Assembly (NCBI GenBank): GCA_021741355.1
Contig: JAIOXZ010000013.1
Span: 36,556-100,555 of the forward strand
Length of the DNA: 64,000 nt
DNA from: Caulobacter sp.
GTDB lineage: Bacteria > Pseudomonadota > Alphaproteobacteria > Caulobacterales > Caulobacteraceae
Direction of reading: 5' to 3'
The notes beneath the pieces are model-generated. The model did no database searches and had not been told where the DNA came from. It saw only the letters and a program-made list of their open reading frames with translations. Shown here one piece after another: positions 50,732 to 60,958 of the stretch. The position numbers and the translations under genes were made by a program. The number at the start of each line of letters is the position of its first letter. Positions within the stretch are counted from its first letter, which is position 1.

Positions 50732-52870
50732 GTGGAGGCGGACGAAGCGTTGTCGAACGAGAAAGCTGGTCGGCGGCGTAACCCCTCACCCTCCCGTTCG
50801 CCCGAAGACCGGGCTCCGGGCCCCTCCCTCTCCCTCCGGGAGAGGGGCATTGTTCTCGGCCTCATCGCGTTCCTGACGCTCCAGGTCGCGGCGCTGACGC
50901 TCGATACCCTGCTCCCACCCGACCCTTCGCGGGGAGAGCGGTCCTCGCCGGTCGTTCTGGATCGAAAGGGCGCGTGGCTGCGCGCGCTGCCGGTCGAGGA
51001 CGGTCGCTGGCGGATCCGCGCGGACCTGACGCGGACGGACAAGACGTTCCAGAAGCGTCTGATCGCCATCGAGGACGAGCGCTTCTGGCGACATGACGGC
51101 GTGGATCCGGCGGCCGTGGTCCGGGCTGCGGGCTCGGCGCTGTTGCGCGGCCGGATCGTCTCCGGCGCCTCGACCCTGACCATGCAGACCGCCCGCCTGC
51201 TGGAGCCGCGGCCGCGCACGCTCGGCGCCAAGCTGATCGAGATGGTCCGCGCCGTGCAGCTGGAGGTCCGCTACAGCAAGCGCGAAATCCTCGCCCTCTA
51301 TCTGACGCTCGCCCCCTATGGCGGCAATCTGGAAGGGGTGCGGGCGGCCAGCCTGTCCTACTTCGGCCATGAGCCCGAAACCCTGACGCTCGGGGAGCAG
51401 GCGCTGCTGATCGCGCTGCCGCAGTCGCCGGAGGCGCGACGGCCGGACCGGCGACCCGCCGCCGCGCGTGACGCCCGCCGCCTGCTCTTGCAGAGGATGG
51501 TCCGCGCCGGCCTCGCGACGCAGGCTGAAGCCGACGAGGCTGATGCCGAGCCGCTGCCTGGCCGCGCGCCGTTTCCGGCCCTGGCCTGGCACGCGTCCGG
51601 CGAACTGGCGCGCGCCGCGCCGAAGGACCAGGCCACCGTCGTCAGCACCCTCGACGCTACGCTGCAGGCGCGCCTGGAGCCGCTGGCCGCCGCCTACGCC
51701 CGCGACCAGGGCGCGGACGCCACGGCGGCGATCCTGGTGGTCGAGATCGAGGGGCGGGCGGTGCGGGCGCTGGTCGGATCCGGCGGGCTCGACCGGTCAG
51801 GCGGCTGGATCGACATGACGCGCGCGTTGCGTTCGCCCGGCTCCGCCCTCAAGCCGTTCATCTATGCCTTCGCCTTTGACGACGGGATCGCCGCGCCCGA
51901 CACCGAGATGCAGGACGTCCAGACCCGGTTCAACGACTACCAGCCGGAGGACTTTGACCGGGTTTTCCGCGGCAAGGTGACGGCGGGCGAGGCGCTGTCC
52001 CATTCGCTCAACGTCCCGGCCGTGGCGATGATGGAACGGATCGGACCGGCGCACTTCCTCGCCCGCATAGAGTCCGCCGGGGTGCGGCTGCATCTGCCCG
52101 ATTCCGAGACCCGCGCGCCGGGCCTGGCGCTGGCGCTGGGCGGCGAGGGGGTGACCCTGCGCGATGTCGCGGTGCTCTACTGTGCGCTCGGCGACGAGGG
52201 TGTCGCCAAGCCGCTGGCCTGGACCGAGGCGGACGCGGCGAAGCGCGTGCGCAGCCGGGGCGGGCGGCTGATCCGGCCGGACGCTGCGCGGCAGGTGCTC
52301 GACATCCTGCGCGAGGCCCCGGCGCCGAAGGGCCGGATCCCCAATGCCCTGACGCTCGGCGGGCCGGGCATGGCCTACAAGACCGGCACCTCCTACGGCT
52401 TCCGGGACGCCGTCGCGGCCGGCGTGGTTGGCGGCTATGTGATTATCGTCTGGACGGGCCGCGCGGACGGCGGCGCGCGGGGCGGATTCACCGGCCGCGA
52501 GGCGGCCCTGCCGATGTTGTTCGACGCCGCCGACATCCTGTCCGCGCCCCGGACCGCGCCGCCGCGCATCGCGCCGAAGGCCGCGCCGGGCGCCCTGACG
52601 ACGCTGGAGCGGCCCGACCGCGGCCCCAACCTGATCTTCCCGCCCGACGGGGCGACCGTGCAGGTCGAGGCCCTGGGCCCCGCGTCACGCGGTCTGGTGC
52701 TGGCGGCGGTCGGCGACGGCCTGAGCTGGTACGTCGGCGGCCAGCCGTTGCCGTCGGACCCTGTCAGCGGTCGGACGATCTGGCGACCCGCCGCCGCGGG
52801 CTTCTACGAGGTGACGGTCGTCGACCGGCAGGGCCGCGAGGCGCGCGCCAAGGTGCGGATCAAGGGCTAG
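50732..52870 (+). CDS. pbpC: Penicillin-binding protein 1C
   Basis: 712 aa from a GTG at 50732. Bifunctional peptidoglycan glycosyltransferase/transpeptidase. A cytoplasmic tail (about 1-40) is read from a repeat element; the TM helix is GIVLGLIAFLTLQVAALTL. Glycosyltransferase motifs: AIEDERFWRHDGVDP, GASTLTMQTARLL and KREILALYLTLAPYGGNLEG. Transpeptidase motifs: SPGSALKPF with the SxxK Ser, SLNVPAVAM, and YKTGTSYG. The C-terminal PBP1C beta domain (IFPPDGATVQV to the end) is present. Paired with the macroglobulin gene upstream. A later start without the tail cannot be excluded. Confidence 0.93.
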   Translation: MEADEALSNEKAGRRRNPSPSRSPEDRAPGPSLSLRERGIVLGLIAFLTLQVAALTLDTLLPPDPSRGERSSPVVLDRKGAWLRALPVEDGRWRIRADLTRTDKTFQKRLIAIEDERFWRHDGVDPAAVVRAAGSALLRGRIVSGASTLTMQTARLLEPRPRTLGAKLIEMVRAVQLEVRYSKREILALYLTLAPYGGNLEGVRAASLSYFGHEPETLTLGEQALLIALPQSPEARRPDRRPAAARDARRLLLQRMVRAGLATQAEADEADAEPLPGRAPFPALAWHASGELARAAPKDQATVVSTLDATLQARLEPLAAAYARDQGADATAAILVVEIEGRAVRALVGSGGLDRSGGWIDMTRALRSPGSALKPFIYAFAFDDGIAAPDTEMQDVQTRFNDYQPEDFDRVFRGKVTAGEALSHSLNVPAVAMMERIGPAHFLARIESAGVRLHLPDSETRAPGLALALGGEGVTLRDVAVLYCALGDEGVAKPLAWTEADAAKRVRSRGGRLIRPDAARQVLDILREAPAPKGRIPNALTLGGPGMAYKTGTSYGFRDAVAAGVVGGYVIIVWTGRADGGARGGFTGREAALPMLFDAADILSAPRTAPPRIAPKAAPGALTTLERPDRGPNLIFPPDGATVQVEALGPASRGLVLAAVGDGLSWYVGGQPLPSDPVSGRTIWRPAAAGFYEVTVVDRQGREARAKVRIKG
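50777..50847 (-). repeat. Same repeat, inverted right copy inside the pbpC 5' coding region
   Basis: Beginning CGTAACCCCTCACCCTCCCG and ending CTCCGGGAGAGGGG, this is the reverse-oriented partner of 50667-50731: same GGGGTTACG edge, same GGGGCCC middle, same terminal hairpin. It encodes about residues 16-39 of PbpC (NPSPSRSPEDRAPGPSLSLR and neighbours), just before the TM helix. Confidence 0.7.
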
Positions 52871-52885
52871 CCTGACCCCCGGGAC

Positions 52886-53503
52886 TCACCCCTGCTTCAG
52901 TTCCTCGGCCTCGTCCGGGTTGGTCACTGTCACGCCCAGGTCGTTGATCAGTCCGTTGGACAGGCGATAGCACCAGCCGTGCACCGAGACGCTCTGGCCC
53001 CGGGCCCAGGCGTCCTGGACAAAGACGTCCGAGGCGACGTTCTGCACCTGGCGGATGACGTTGAGTTCGCAGAGGCGATCCCAGCGTTCCTTCTCCTCCA
53101 TCGCTTCAAGTTCCTGCTTGTGCTCGGTGTAGACCTCGCGGATCGGATGCAGCCAGTGGTCCACGAGGCCACGCCGCACGCCGTCGACCGCCGCCCGCAC
53201 GCCGCCGCAGCCGTAGTGGCCGACGACCATCACGTGCTTCACCTTGATCACGTCGATCGCGAACTGCAGTACGCTGAGGTAGTTGGCGTCCTGCGGCGGC
53301 GCGAGGTTGGCGACATTGCGGTGGACGAACAACTCGCCGGGATCGAGTCCGACGATCTCGTTGGCCGGTACGCGGCTGTCGGAGCAGCCGATCCACAGAT
53401 ACTCCGGGCTCTGCTGGTTCTCGAGCCGCTTGAAAAAGTCGGGATCGACCTCGGTCTTGCGATGCGACCAGTTGCGGTTGTTGTCCTTGAGATCTTCGAG
53501 CAC
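52886..53503 (-). CDS. can: Beta-class carbonic anhydrase
   Basis: 205 aa. Interconverts CO2 and bicarbonate. The zinc ligands are Cys and Asp in GCSDSRVPANEIVGLDPGE, then His and Cys in VVGHYGCGGVRAAV. LFVHRNVANLAPP and the C-terminal VQDAWARGQSVSVHGWCYRL are typical of the plant-like E. coli Can group. Last gene of a probable minus-strand unit with maiA and the FAH gene (9 bases apart), and converging with pbpC. Confidence 0.95.
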   Translation of the reverse strand: MLEDLKDNNRNWSHRKTEVDPDFFKRLENQQSPEYLWIGCSDSRVPANEIVGLDPGELFVHRNVANLAPPQDANYLSVLQFAIDVIKVKHVMVVGHYGCGGVRAAVDGVRRGLVDHWLHPIREVYTEHKQELEAMEEKERWDRLCELNVIRQVQNVASDVFVQDAWARGQSVSVHGWCYRLSNGLINDLGVTVTNPDEAEELKQG

Positions 53504-53512
53504 GGGCGTCCC

Positions 53513-54154
53513 TCAGACTTTGGCGTCAGGCTGGTTGTTCGGATGGGCGGCGGCGATGGCCGGATGCAGCACGGCCGCGTCGGCGGCGGCGACCAGCGCC
53601 GGGAACGGGGCCAGGTCAACCTTGAAGCGGCGGGCGTTATAGACCTGTGGCGCCAGCAGGCAGTCGGCCATCGTCGGCGTCGCGCCGAAGGCGTAGCCGG
53701 CGCCATGCCGGGCGATCATCGGCTCCAGGGCGGCGAAGCCGTCGCTGATCCAGCCGTGCACCCAGGCGTCAACGTCCGGCTGCGGCACGTTCAACCGCGC
53801 CAGGGTCTTGAGGATCCGCAGGTTGTTCAGCGGGTGAATGTCGCAGGCGATGATGTCGCACATCGCCCGGACGATCTGCCGGTCAAACGGGTCCTTCGGC
53901 AGAAGGGGCGGCTCCGGATGGGTCTCCTCCAGCCATTCGAGGATCGACAGAGACTGGGTCAGGACGTGGCCGTCGACCTCCAGCGCCGGAACCAGATGCT
54001 GGCCGTTGACCGCGCCGTAGGCGTCCCCGCGCTGCTCGCCGGTGACCAGGTCCACCGGGGCGTAGTCGTAGGCCAGTCCCTTGAGATTCAGGCCGATGCG
54101 CACCCGATAGGGGGCCGAGGCGCGCCAGGCGCTATGCAGCAGCAGGTTGGCCAT
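53513..54154 (-). CDS. maiA: Maleylacetoacetate (or maleylpyruvate) isomerase, zeta-class GST
   Basis: 213 aa. Glutathione-dependent cis-trans isomerisation in tyrosine or gentisate breakdown. N-terminal thioredoxin fold SAWRASAPYRVRIGLNLKGL, then NGQHLVPALEVDGHVLTQSLSILEWLEE and CDIHPLNNLRILKTL, ending in the family QVYNARRFKVDLAPFP. The usual SSxSxRVR motif is RASAPYRVR, a small change at the glutathione-activating serines. Its start overlaps the FAH-family stop by one base (TGATG), so the two act together. Confidence 0.9.
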   Translation of the reverse strand: MANLLLHSAWRASAPYRVRIGLNLKGLAYDYAPVDLVTGEQRGDAYGAVNGQHLVPALEVDGHVLTQSLSILEWLEETHPEPPLLPKDPFDRQIVRAMCDIIACDIHPLNNLRILKTLARLNVPQPDVDAWVHGWISDGFAALEPMIARHGAGYAFGATPTMADCLLAPQVYNARRFKVDLAPFPALVAAADAAVLHPAIAAAHPNNQPDAKV

Positions 54155-54804
54155 CAGACAATCCTGAACGACAGGGCGCCGACGCCCTCGACGGAGCCCT
54201 CGACGAGGTCGCCCCGGATGAGCGGGCCGACGCCTTCAGGCGTGCCGGTGAAGATCAGGTCGCCGGCTTCGAGCTTCCAGAGTTTGCCGGCCTCGACGAG
54301 GATTTCCTCGACCGACCAGATCATGTCGGCCACCTCGCCCGCCTGCTTCGTCTCGCCGTTGACGCTCAGGGCGATGCGGCCCTGGGGGATGACGCCGGCA
54401 TTTCGGACAATGGCCGAGATCGGCGCGCTGGCGTCGAAACCCTTGGCGGCGTCCCAGGGCTGGCCCTTGGCCTTGAAGCCGTTCTGCAGGTCGCGGCGGG
54501 TCAGGTCGACGCCGACCGCGAAGCCGAAGATCGCGCCGCCATCGCCGATCGCCACCACAAGCTCGATCTCGTGGTGCAGGTCGCTGGTCGCGCTCGGGTA
54601 GGGGACGTCCGCGCCGGGCAGGACCACGGCGTCAGCGGGTTTGCTGAAGAAGAACGGCGGATCGCGGTCATCGCCGCCCATCTCGCGACGGTGGGCGGCG
54701 TAGTTTCGGCCCACGCACAGGATGCGTCGCACGGGAAACGGCCGGTCTGATCCCTGCACGGGAACGGTCGGCTGCGGGCGGATCGTCACGGCGAAATCGG
54801 TCAT
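54154..54804 (-). CDS. Fumarylacetoacetate hydrolase family protein
   Basis: 216 aa, the short FAH form. Hydrolyses fumarylpyruvate or a similar acylpyruvate. Core motifs are RRILCVGRNYAAHRREMGGDD, FFFSKPADAVVLPGADVPYP, HHEIELVVAIG with the metal-binding Glu residues, and LIFTGTPEGVGPLIRGD. Length and motifs fit fumarylpyruvate hydrolase (NagK type) more than full FAH (about 420 aa). Coupled to the isomerase gene by TGATG, which suggests a gentisate-type route, though no ring dioxygenase gene is nearby. Confidence 0.9.
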   Translation of the reverse strand: MTDFAVTIRPQPTVPVQGSDRPFPVRRILCVGRNYAAHRREMGGDDRDPPFFFSKPADAVVLPGADVPYPSATSDLHHEIELVVAIGDGGAIFGFAVGVDLTRRDLQNGFKAKGQPWDAAKGFDASAPISAIVRNAGVIPQGRIALSVNGETKQAGEVADMIWSVEEILVEAGKLWKLEAGDLIFTGTPEGVGPLIRGDLVEGSVEGVGALSFRIV

Positions 54805-54870
54805 GGCGTGTTCCTAGCCGAGGGCGCGGGTCCTGTCTCGTTCGGGAAACTTGAAACGGACGGTCAGTTA

Positions 54871-54893
54871 AACTAAGTCTAGATGACTAAGTT
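54871..54893 (+). promoter_or_regulatory. Candidate toxin-antitoxin operator
   Basis: AACTAAGTC-TAGAT-GACTAAGTT is an inverted repeat with one central mismatch per arm, located 12-34 bases upstream of the antitoxin ATG. Phd/YefM antitoxins usually repress their own operon at such palindromes. The site would overlap the promoter. Inferred from position and symmetry. Confidence 0.55.
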
Positions 54894-54904
54894 GAGGATG
54901 GCCC

Positions 54905-55153
54905 ATGCGCACGGTCAATATCCATGAAGCGAAAACCCATCTGTCGCGTCTGATCGAGGATGCGATGGGCGGAGAAGCCTTTGTCATCGCGAAGGCAGGA
55001 AAGCCCATGGTGAAGGTGACGCGGATCGATGCGCCAGCGCCGGAAAAGGTCCGTCGGCTGGGCTTCATGGCCGGCCAGATTCTCGTACCCGACGACTTCG
55101 ACCGGATGGGTGGCGATGTCGTCGAGGCGCTCTTTGATGGCGCGTCCGAGTGA
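54905..55153 (+). CDS. Phd/YefM-family antitoxin
   Basis: 82 aa. The N-terminal DNA-binding fold reads MRTVNIHEAKTHLSRLIEDA, followed by VIAKAGKPMVKVTRID, the standard Phd/YefM pattern. The C-terminal part (MAGQILVPDDFDRMGGDVVEALFDG) should wrap the toxin; the phrase on dropping into a DDFD helix is common to antitoxins paired with PIN toxins. The start follows GAGGATGG. The stop overlaps the toxin start by 4 bases. Confidence 0.93.
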   Translation: MRTVNIHEAKTHLSRLIEDAMGGEAFVIAKAGKPMVKVTRIDAPAPEKVRRLGFMAGQILVPDDFDRMGGDVVEALFDGASE

Positions 55154-55536
55154 TCCTGCTGCTGGACACGCATCTGCTGCTGTGGGCGGTCGGCGATCCC
55201 GGCCGCCTGTCCCGTGAGGCGCGATCGCTTCTGGAGGACCTTGAAAACCAATTGGTCTTCAGCGTTGCGAGTCTCTGGGAAATCGCCATCAAGCGCGGCC
55301 TGGGCCGGACCGACTTTCAGGTCGACCCCCGTCTGATGCGACGCGGTTTGACCGACAACGGCTATCGGGAGCTCGCTATTACCGCCGAGCATGCACTCCA
55401 TGTCGACAGCCTGCCGCCCATCCACAAGGACCCTTTCGACCGGATGCTGGTCGCCCAGGCGACGGTCGAGGGCATCGCACTACTGACGTCCGACGATGTG
55501 GTTGCCCGTTATGCCGGGCCCGTGCGGCGGCTCTGA
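55150..55536 (+). CDS. PIN-domain (VapC-type) toxin
   Basis: 128 aa, starting at a GTG within GTGA. PIN ribonuclease that cuts specific RNAs. Acidic metal ligands: Asp in LLLDTHLLLWAV, Glu in SVASLWEIAIKRGLG, Asp in KDPFDRMLVAQA and Asp in LLTSDDVVARY. The complete quartet suggests an active toxin. Together with the Phd-type antitoxin it forms a classic type II pair. It converges with the S9 peptidase gene only 2 bases away. Confidence 0.94.
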   Translation: MILLLDTHLLLWAVGDPGRLSREARSLLEDLENQLVFSVASLWEIAIKRGLGRTDFQVDPRLMRRGLTDNGYRELAITAEHALHVDSLPPIHKDPFDRMLVAQATVEGIALLTSDDVVARYAGPVRRL

Positions 55537-55538
55537 CG

Positions 55539-57485
<1,947 letters not shown>

Positions 57486-57512
57486 GGCGAAGTCCCCAAA
57501 ACTCGGATGGTG

Positions 57513-59330
57513 TCAGACCGGGTCGAACTCGCTGACCAGATGGCCGGGCGCGACTTCTTCGAGGGCCGGTCGATAAACTGGCGCGGTCGGATCGGAAGGC
57601 AATTTCGACGGCAGGAAACGCAGGGCGGCCAGCGGGTCCATCGGCGAGGGCGGTTCGCCCGACAGCCGGACCCGCTTGCGGGAGCGTTCGATCTTCGGGT
57701 CGGGGATCGGCGCCGCCGACAGCAGGGCGCGCGTATAGGGATGGCGCGGATCCTCGTAGAGCTGCTCGCGGCTGGCCAGTTCCATGACCCGGCCGAGATA
57801 GAGCACCATCACCCGGTGACTGATCTCACGCACGACGGCCAGATCGTGACTGATGAACATCATCGCCATGCCCAGCTGCCGCTGCAGGTCGATCAGCAGG
57901 TCGATGATCTGGGCCCGGATCGACACGTCCAGCGCGCTGACCGCTTCGTCGCAGATGACCAGCTTCGGTTCGAGGATCATCGCCCGGGCGATGCCGACGC
58001 GCTGGTTCTGGCCGCCGCTCAGTTCGTGCGGGTAGCGGTTTACGAGCTCGGGCGCGAGACCGCAGCGAACCATCATCGCCGCCGCGGCGGCCCGCCGGTC
58101 GTCCCGACTGAGACCCGGCCGGAAAACCTGCAGCGGCTCGGCGATGGAATCGCCGATGGGCATGCGCGGGTCGAGGCTCGCCAGCGGGTCCTGGAAGACG
58201 ATCTGAAGGTCCTTGCGCGCGGCGCGCATGGTTTCGCGGTCGGCGTCGGTGATGTCGCGGCCGAGCACGGTCACGGTTCCGCCAAGTTCGCCACCCCCGG
58301 GCGGCAGGAGGTTCAGGACGGCCCGTGAAAGGGTCGATTTTCCGCAGCCGCTTTCGCCGACGACTCCCAGGGTCTCGCCCTGGCGGATCTCTAAGCTCAC
58401 ACCGTCGACCGCGCGCAACGGGCGGGGTTTGCCGAACAGGCCCTGGCTGATCGGGAACCAGACCTTCACGTCCTGGCCCCGCACGATGACCGGCGCCTCC
58501 GGCGCGACCGCCGCCGGGACGGGCCGGCCGCCCCGATCCACGCGATCCAGCCGGGGAATGGCCGCCAGAAGGGCGCGCGTATAGTCGGTCTTCGGGTGAT
58601 CGAAGACCGCTTCGACCGGCCCCTCCTCGACATAGGCCCCGTCCTTCATCACGCAGACGCGGTCGGCCAGGCGGGCGATGACGCCCATGTCGTGGGTTAC
58701 CAGCACCATGCCCGAGCCCGTCTCGCGCATCAGTTCCGCCATCAGGTCGAGGATCTCGGCCTGGACGGTCACGTCCAGCGCCGTGGTCGGCTCATCGGCG
58801 ATCAGCAGGCGCGGACCGCAGGCCATCGCCCCGGCGATCATCACCCGTTGGCGCATGCCGCCGCTCAGCTCGTGCGGATACTGCGTCATCCGCCGCCCGG
58901 CCTCGGGAATGCGGACCCGCTCCAGCCACTGCAGCGCCTGCTTCCGCGCGGCGTCGCCGGACAGGCCCAGATGCAGCCGCAGCGGCTCGGCGATCTGTTC
59001 GCCGATCTTCACATGCGGCGTCAGGGCGGTGAGGGGGTCCTGGAAGATCATCGTCATCTTCGAGCCGCGGATGCGGTTGAGCGCCGCAGGCCGAAGACCA
59101 AGCAACTCCTGTCCGTCGAACCGGACCGAGCCGCTCGCCTGGCCGTTCCGGGCGAGCAGGCCCATCACCGTCATGAAGGTCTGGCTCTTGCCGGAACCGC
59201 TTTCGCCGACGACGCCCAGGCATTCGCCCGCGGCGACCGACAGGGAGACGCCACGCACCGCCTCGACCTGCCCGTCATGGGTTTCGAAACTGACCTTCAG
59301 GTCGTCGACGGCAAGGACGGGGGAGGACAA
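57513..59330 (-). CDS. Fused two-domain peptide ABC transporter ATPase (YejF/DppDF type)
   Basis: 605 aa with two ATP-binding cassettes in one chain. First: Walker [11 protein letters not shown], signature LSGGMRQRV, Walker [13 protein letters not shown]. Second: Walker [11 protein letters not shown], signature [10 protein letters not shown], Walker [13 protein letters not shown]. Each ends with an oligopeptide-type C-terminal extension ([11 protein letters not shown]). It would power import of peptides or microcin-like compounds. No permease or binding-protein gene is adjacent, so its partners are elsewhere. It is upstream of the S9 peptidase. Confidence 0.94.
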   Translation of the reverse strand: MSSPVLAVDDLKVSFETHDGQVEAVRGVSLSVAAGECLGVVGESGSGKSQTFMTVMGLLARNGQASGSVRFDGQELLGLRPAALNRIRGSKMTMIFQDPLTALTPHVKIGEQIAEPLRLHLGLSGDAARKQALQWLERVRIPEAGRRMTQYPHELSGGMRQRVMIAGAMACGPRLLIADEPTTALDVTVQAEILDLMAELMRETGSGMVLVTHDMGVIARLADRVCVMKDGAYVEEGPVEAVFDHPKTDYTRALLAAIPRLDRVDRGGRPVPAAVAPEAPVIVRGQDVKVWFPISQGLFGKPRPLRAVDGVSLEIRQGETLGVVGESGCGKSTLSRAVLNLLPPGGGELGGTVTVLGRDITDADRETMRAARKDLQIVFQDPLASLDPRMPIGDSIAEPLQVFRPGLSRDDRRAAAAAMMVRCGLAPELVNRYPHELSGGQNQRVGIARAMILEPKLVICDEAVSALDVSIRAQIIDLLIDLQRQLGMAMMFISHDLAVVREISHRVMVLYLGRVMELASREQLYEDPRHPYTRALLSAAPIPDPKIERSRKRVRLSGEPPSPMDPLAALRFLPSKLPSDPTAPVYRPALEEVAPGHLVSEFDPV

Positions 59331-59508
59331 GGGGCGGGCTCACACTGGCGGCTGGGCCGCCGACCTTAGCCGTTGCTGGCCGACGCGCAATCGAACGCGG
59401 GCGACCGGGGAGGAAATCCTGGCGAAGCGGCGGACCGCGATCAGCCCTTCTCCGGCGACGCCGGACAGGCCGGGTCGCCGCCCAGCCATGGTGCTGCGGG
59501 CGGGCGGA

Positions 59509-59736
59509 TCAGTTGCGGCGCGGGAAGGCGGCCCAGAACTTGTTGAAGGCGCTGGCATAGCTGGGGCGTGCGAAGGTCACGGCCTTGTGGACATGATCCA
59601 GTAGCGGTGTGGACTGCATGGTTGAAACCGCGTCATCGACGCCGGTCGCATCGGAACGTTCTATGAAACGATAGAGGGCGGCGTCGAACCGGTCGGCTTC
59701 CGACCCTTCGGAAAGGCGAAACTCAAGTGTGACCAC
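59509..59736 (-). CDS. Small unknown protein beside a CtrA box
   Basis: 75 aa from a GTG at 59736, with AAGGGGA 5 bases upstream. The sequence is soluble and mixed in charge: LEFRLSEGSEADRFDAALYR at the start, then a STPLLDHVHKAVTFARP region and FNKFWAAFPRRN at the end. No family was recognised. The frame is open farther upstream but that part looks non-coding. Its start is only 15 bases from a perfect CtrA box, and it is divergent from the MipZ-like gene. Translation is supported by the ribosome site only. Confidence 0.55.
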   Translation of the reverse strand: MVTLEFRLSEGSEADRFDAALYRFIERSDATGVDDAVSTMQSTPLLDHVHKAVTFARPSYASAFNKFWAAFPRRN

Positions 59737-59750
59737 GGAAGTCCCCTTCG

Positions 59751-59765
59751 TTAACGCTGACTTAA
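59751..59765. promoter_or_regulatory. Perfect CtrA box
   Basis: TTAA-CGCTGAC-TTAA exactly fits the CtrA consensus TTAA-N7-TTAA of Caulobacter relatives. It lies in the divergent gap between the small unknown gene (start 59736) and the MipZ-like gene (start about 59957). CtrA is the master cell-cycle regulator in this group. The box is so close to the small gene that binding would probably block it, whereas it could activate or repress the other side. Confidence 0.65.
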
Positions 59766-59956
59766 TTTTGCACTGCAGCAAAGACGAAGCAATCGAGAAA
59801 AGCGGATCTCCGCGCAATCCCGTTCGCGCGACGTGCGGCTGCGTCCCAACCTGTTGTCGCCTGCCGGATGCCGGTTGTTGACTTGAGACAAGCCAACCCG
59901 GACGCTGGATGGCGTCTGACGGATCGCCCGCGGCCTGTCCTTTCGAGGGGGAAGAT

Positions 59957-60838
59957 TTGACTATTTGGCGACCGCCTGCGCCCGCAAGGCCCGCGCCTGC
60001 GGCGGAAGGGAAGAGCCCACCCGCTACGGTCCCGCCGAGGATCATCGTGGTGGCCAACGAAAAGGGTGGCGCCGGGAAATCGACCGTGGCCGCGCTGCTT
60101 TCGACGGCCATGTTGTATCAGGGCGTTCGTGTCGCCGTCATGGATGTCGATCTGCGCCAGCAGACGCTGAGCAACTTCCTCGCCAACCGCCGTCGCTGGC
60201 TTCCCGCCGCGAAGGTCTCAGCCCCTGTCCCGCTGGAGTTCAAGCTGGCCGACGACCCGGCGGACCTCGCCGAGGCTGATCCGGCCCGGGTGGTGGCCCT
60301 GTTCCACAAGGCGCTGGTCCTGGCGACGGGCTCCGCTGATATCGTGGTCATCGACACGCCCGGAGGGGATACGCCCCTGTCGCGAGCCGCCCATCTGCAG
60401 GCGGACATCGTCGTCACGCCCATGAACGACAGCTTTGTCGATTTCGACATGCTGGGAAAGATCGACCCGATCACCCTCAAGCTTGTCCGGCCCAGCCTCT
60501 ATGCCAGGGTCGTTCACGATGCCCGCCGCACCCGCGCCGGCTACGGCCGAAAACTGGACTGGGTCGTGTTGCGCAATCGCATGGCTCTGACCGACGGGCG
60601 CAATCGCCAGCGGGTGACGGTCAATCTGGAACAACTGGCCGATCAGGTTGGATTCCGGCTTGGCCCCCCGCTTCGGGAACGGATCGCCTATCGGGAAATG
60701 TTCCCGTTCGGGCTGACGCTGGCCGACCTTTCCGCCAATCTCAGGCCCGCCGAGATTTCCACACCGCGCAAGGCCGCGCGCGAGGAGCTCAATGCGTTGC
60801 TCGTCGCGCTCAATCTCATCGACCAGTCGGAGCCCTGA
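59957..60838 (+). CDS. MipZ-like ParA-family ATPase
   Basis: 293 aa from a TTG at 59957 that follows GAGGGGGAAGAT; an ATG at 59909 has no ribosome site. MipZ forms gradients that place FtsZ at mid-cell in Caulobacter. Deviant Walker A: NEKGGAGKSTVAALL; VAVMDVDLRQQTLSNFLANR; IDTPGGDTPLSRAAH; and the strongly MipZ-specific VTPMNDSFVDFDMLGKIDP, DWVVLRNRMA and YREMFPFGLTLADLS. An N-terminal Pro/Ala tail of ~25 residues is extra. It may be the true MipZ or a paralogue. It precedes nadE by 120 bases. Confidence 0.88.
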   Translation: MTIWRPPAPARPAPAAEGKSPPATVPPRIIVVANEKGGAGKSTVAALLSTAMLYQGVRVAVMDVDLRQQTLSNFLANRRRWLPAAKVSAPVPLEFKLADDPADLAEADPARVVALFHKALVLATGSADIVVIDTPGGDTPLSRAAHLQADIVVTPMNDSFVDFDMLGKIDPITLKLVRPSLYARVVHDARRTRAGYGRKLDWVVLRNRMALTDGRNRQRVTVNLEQLADQVGFRLGPPLRERIAYREMFPFGLTLADLSANLRPAEISTPRKAAREELNALLVALNLIDQSEP

Positions 60839-60958
60839 CCGGGGCTGGCGAGCCGCGCTCGGGTCGGTTGCGTCGGCTGACCACAAGGGCTTCGCGGGAC
60901 GATAAGGGGGGATAGCGCCGCTGGCCCCCGCGAACCGGTCAGGGTAGAAAGCGCTGAT

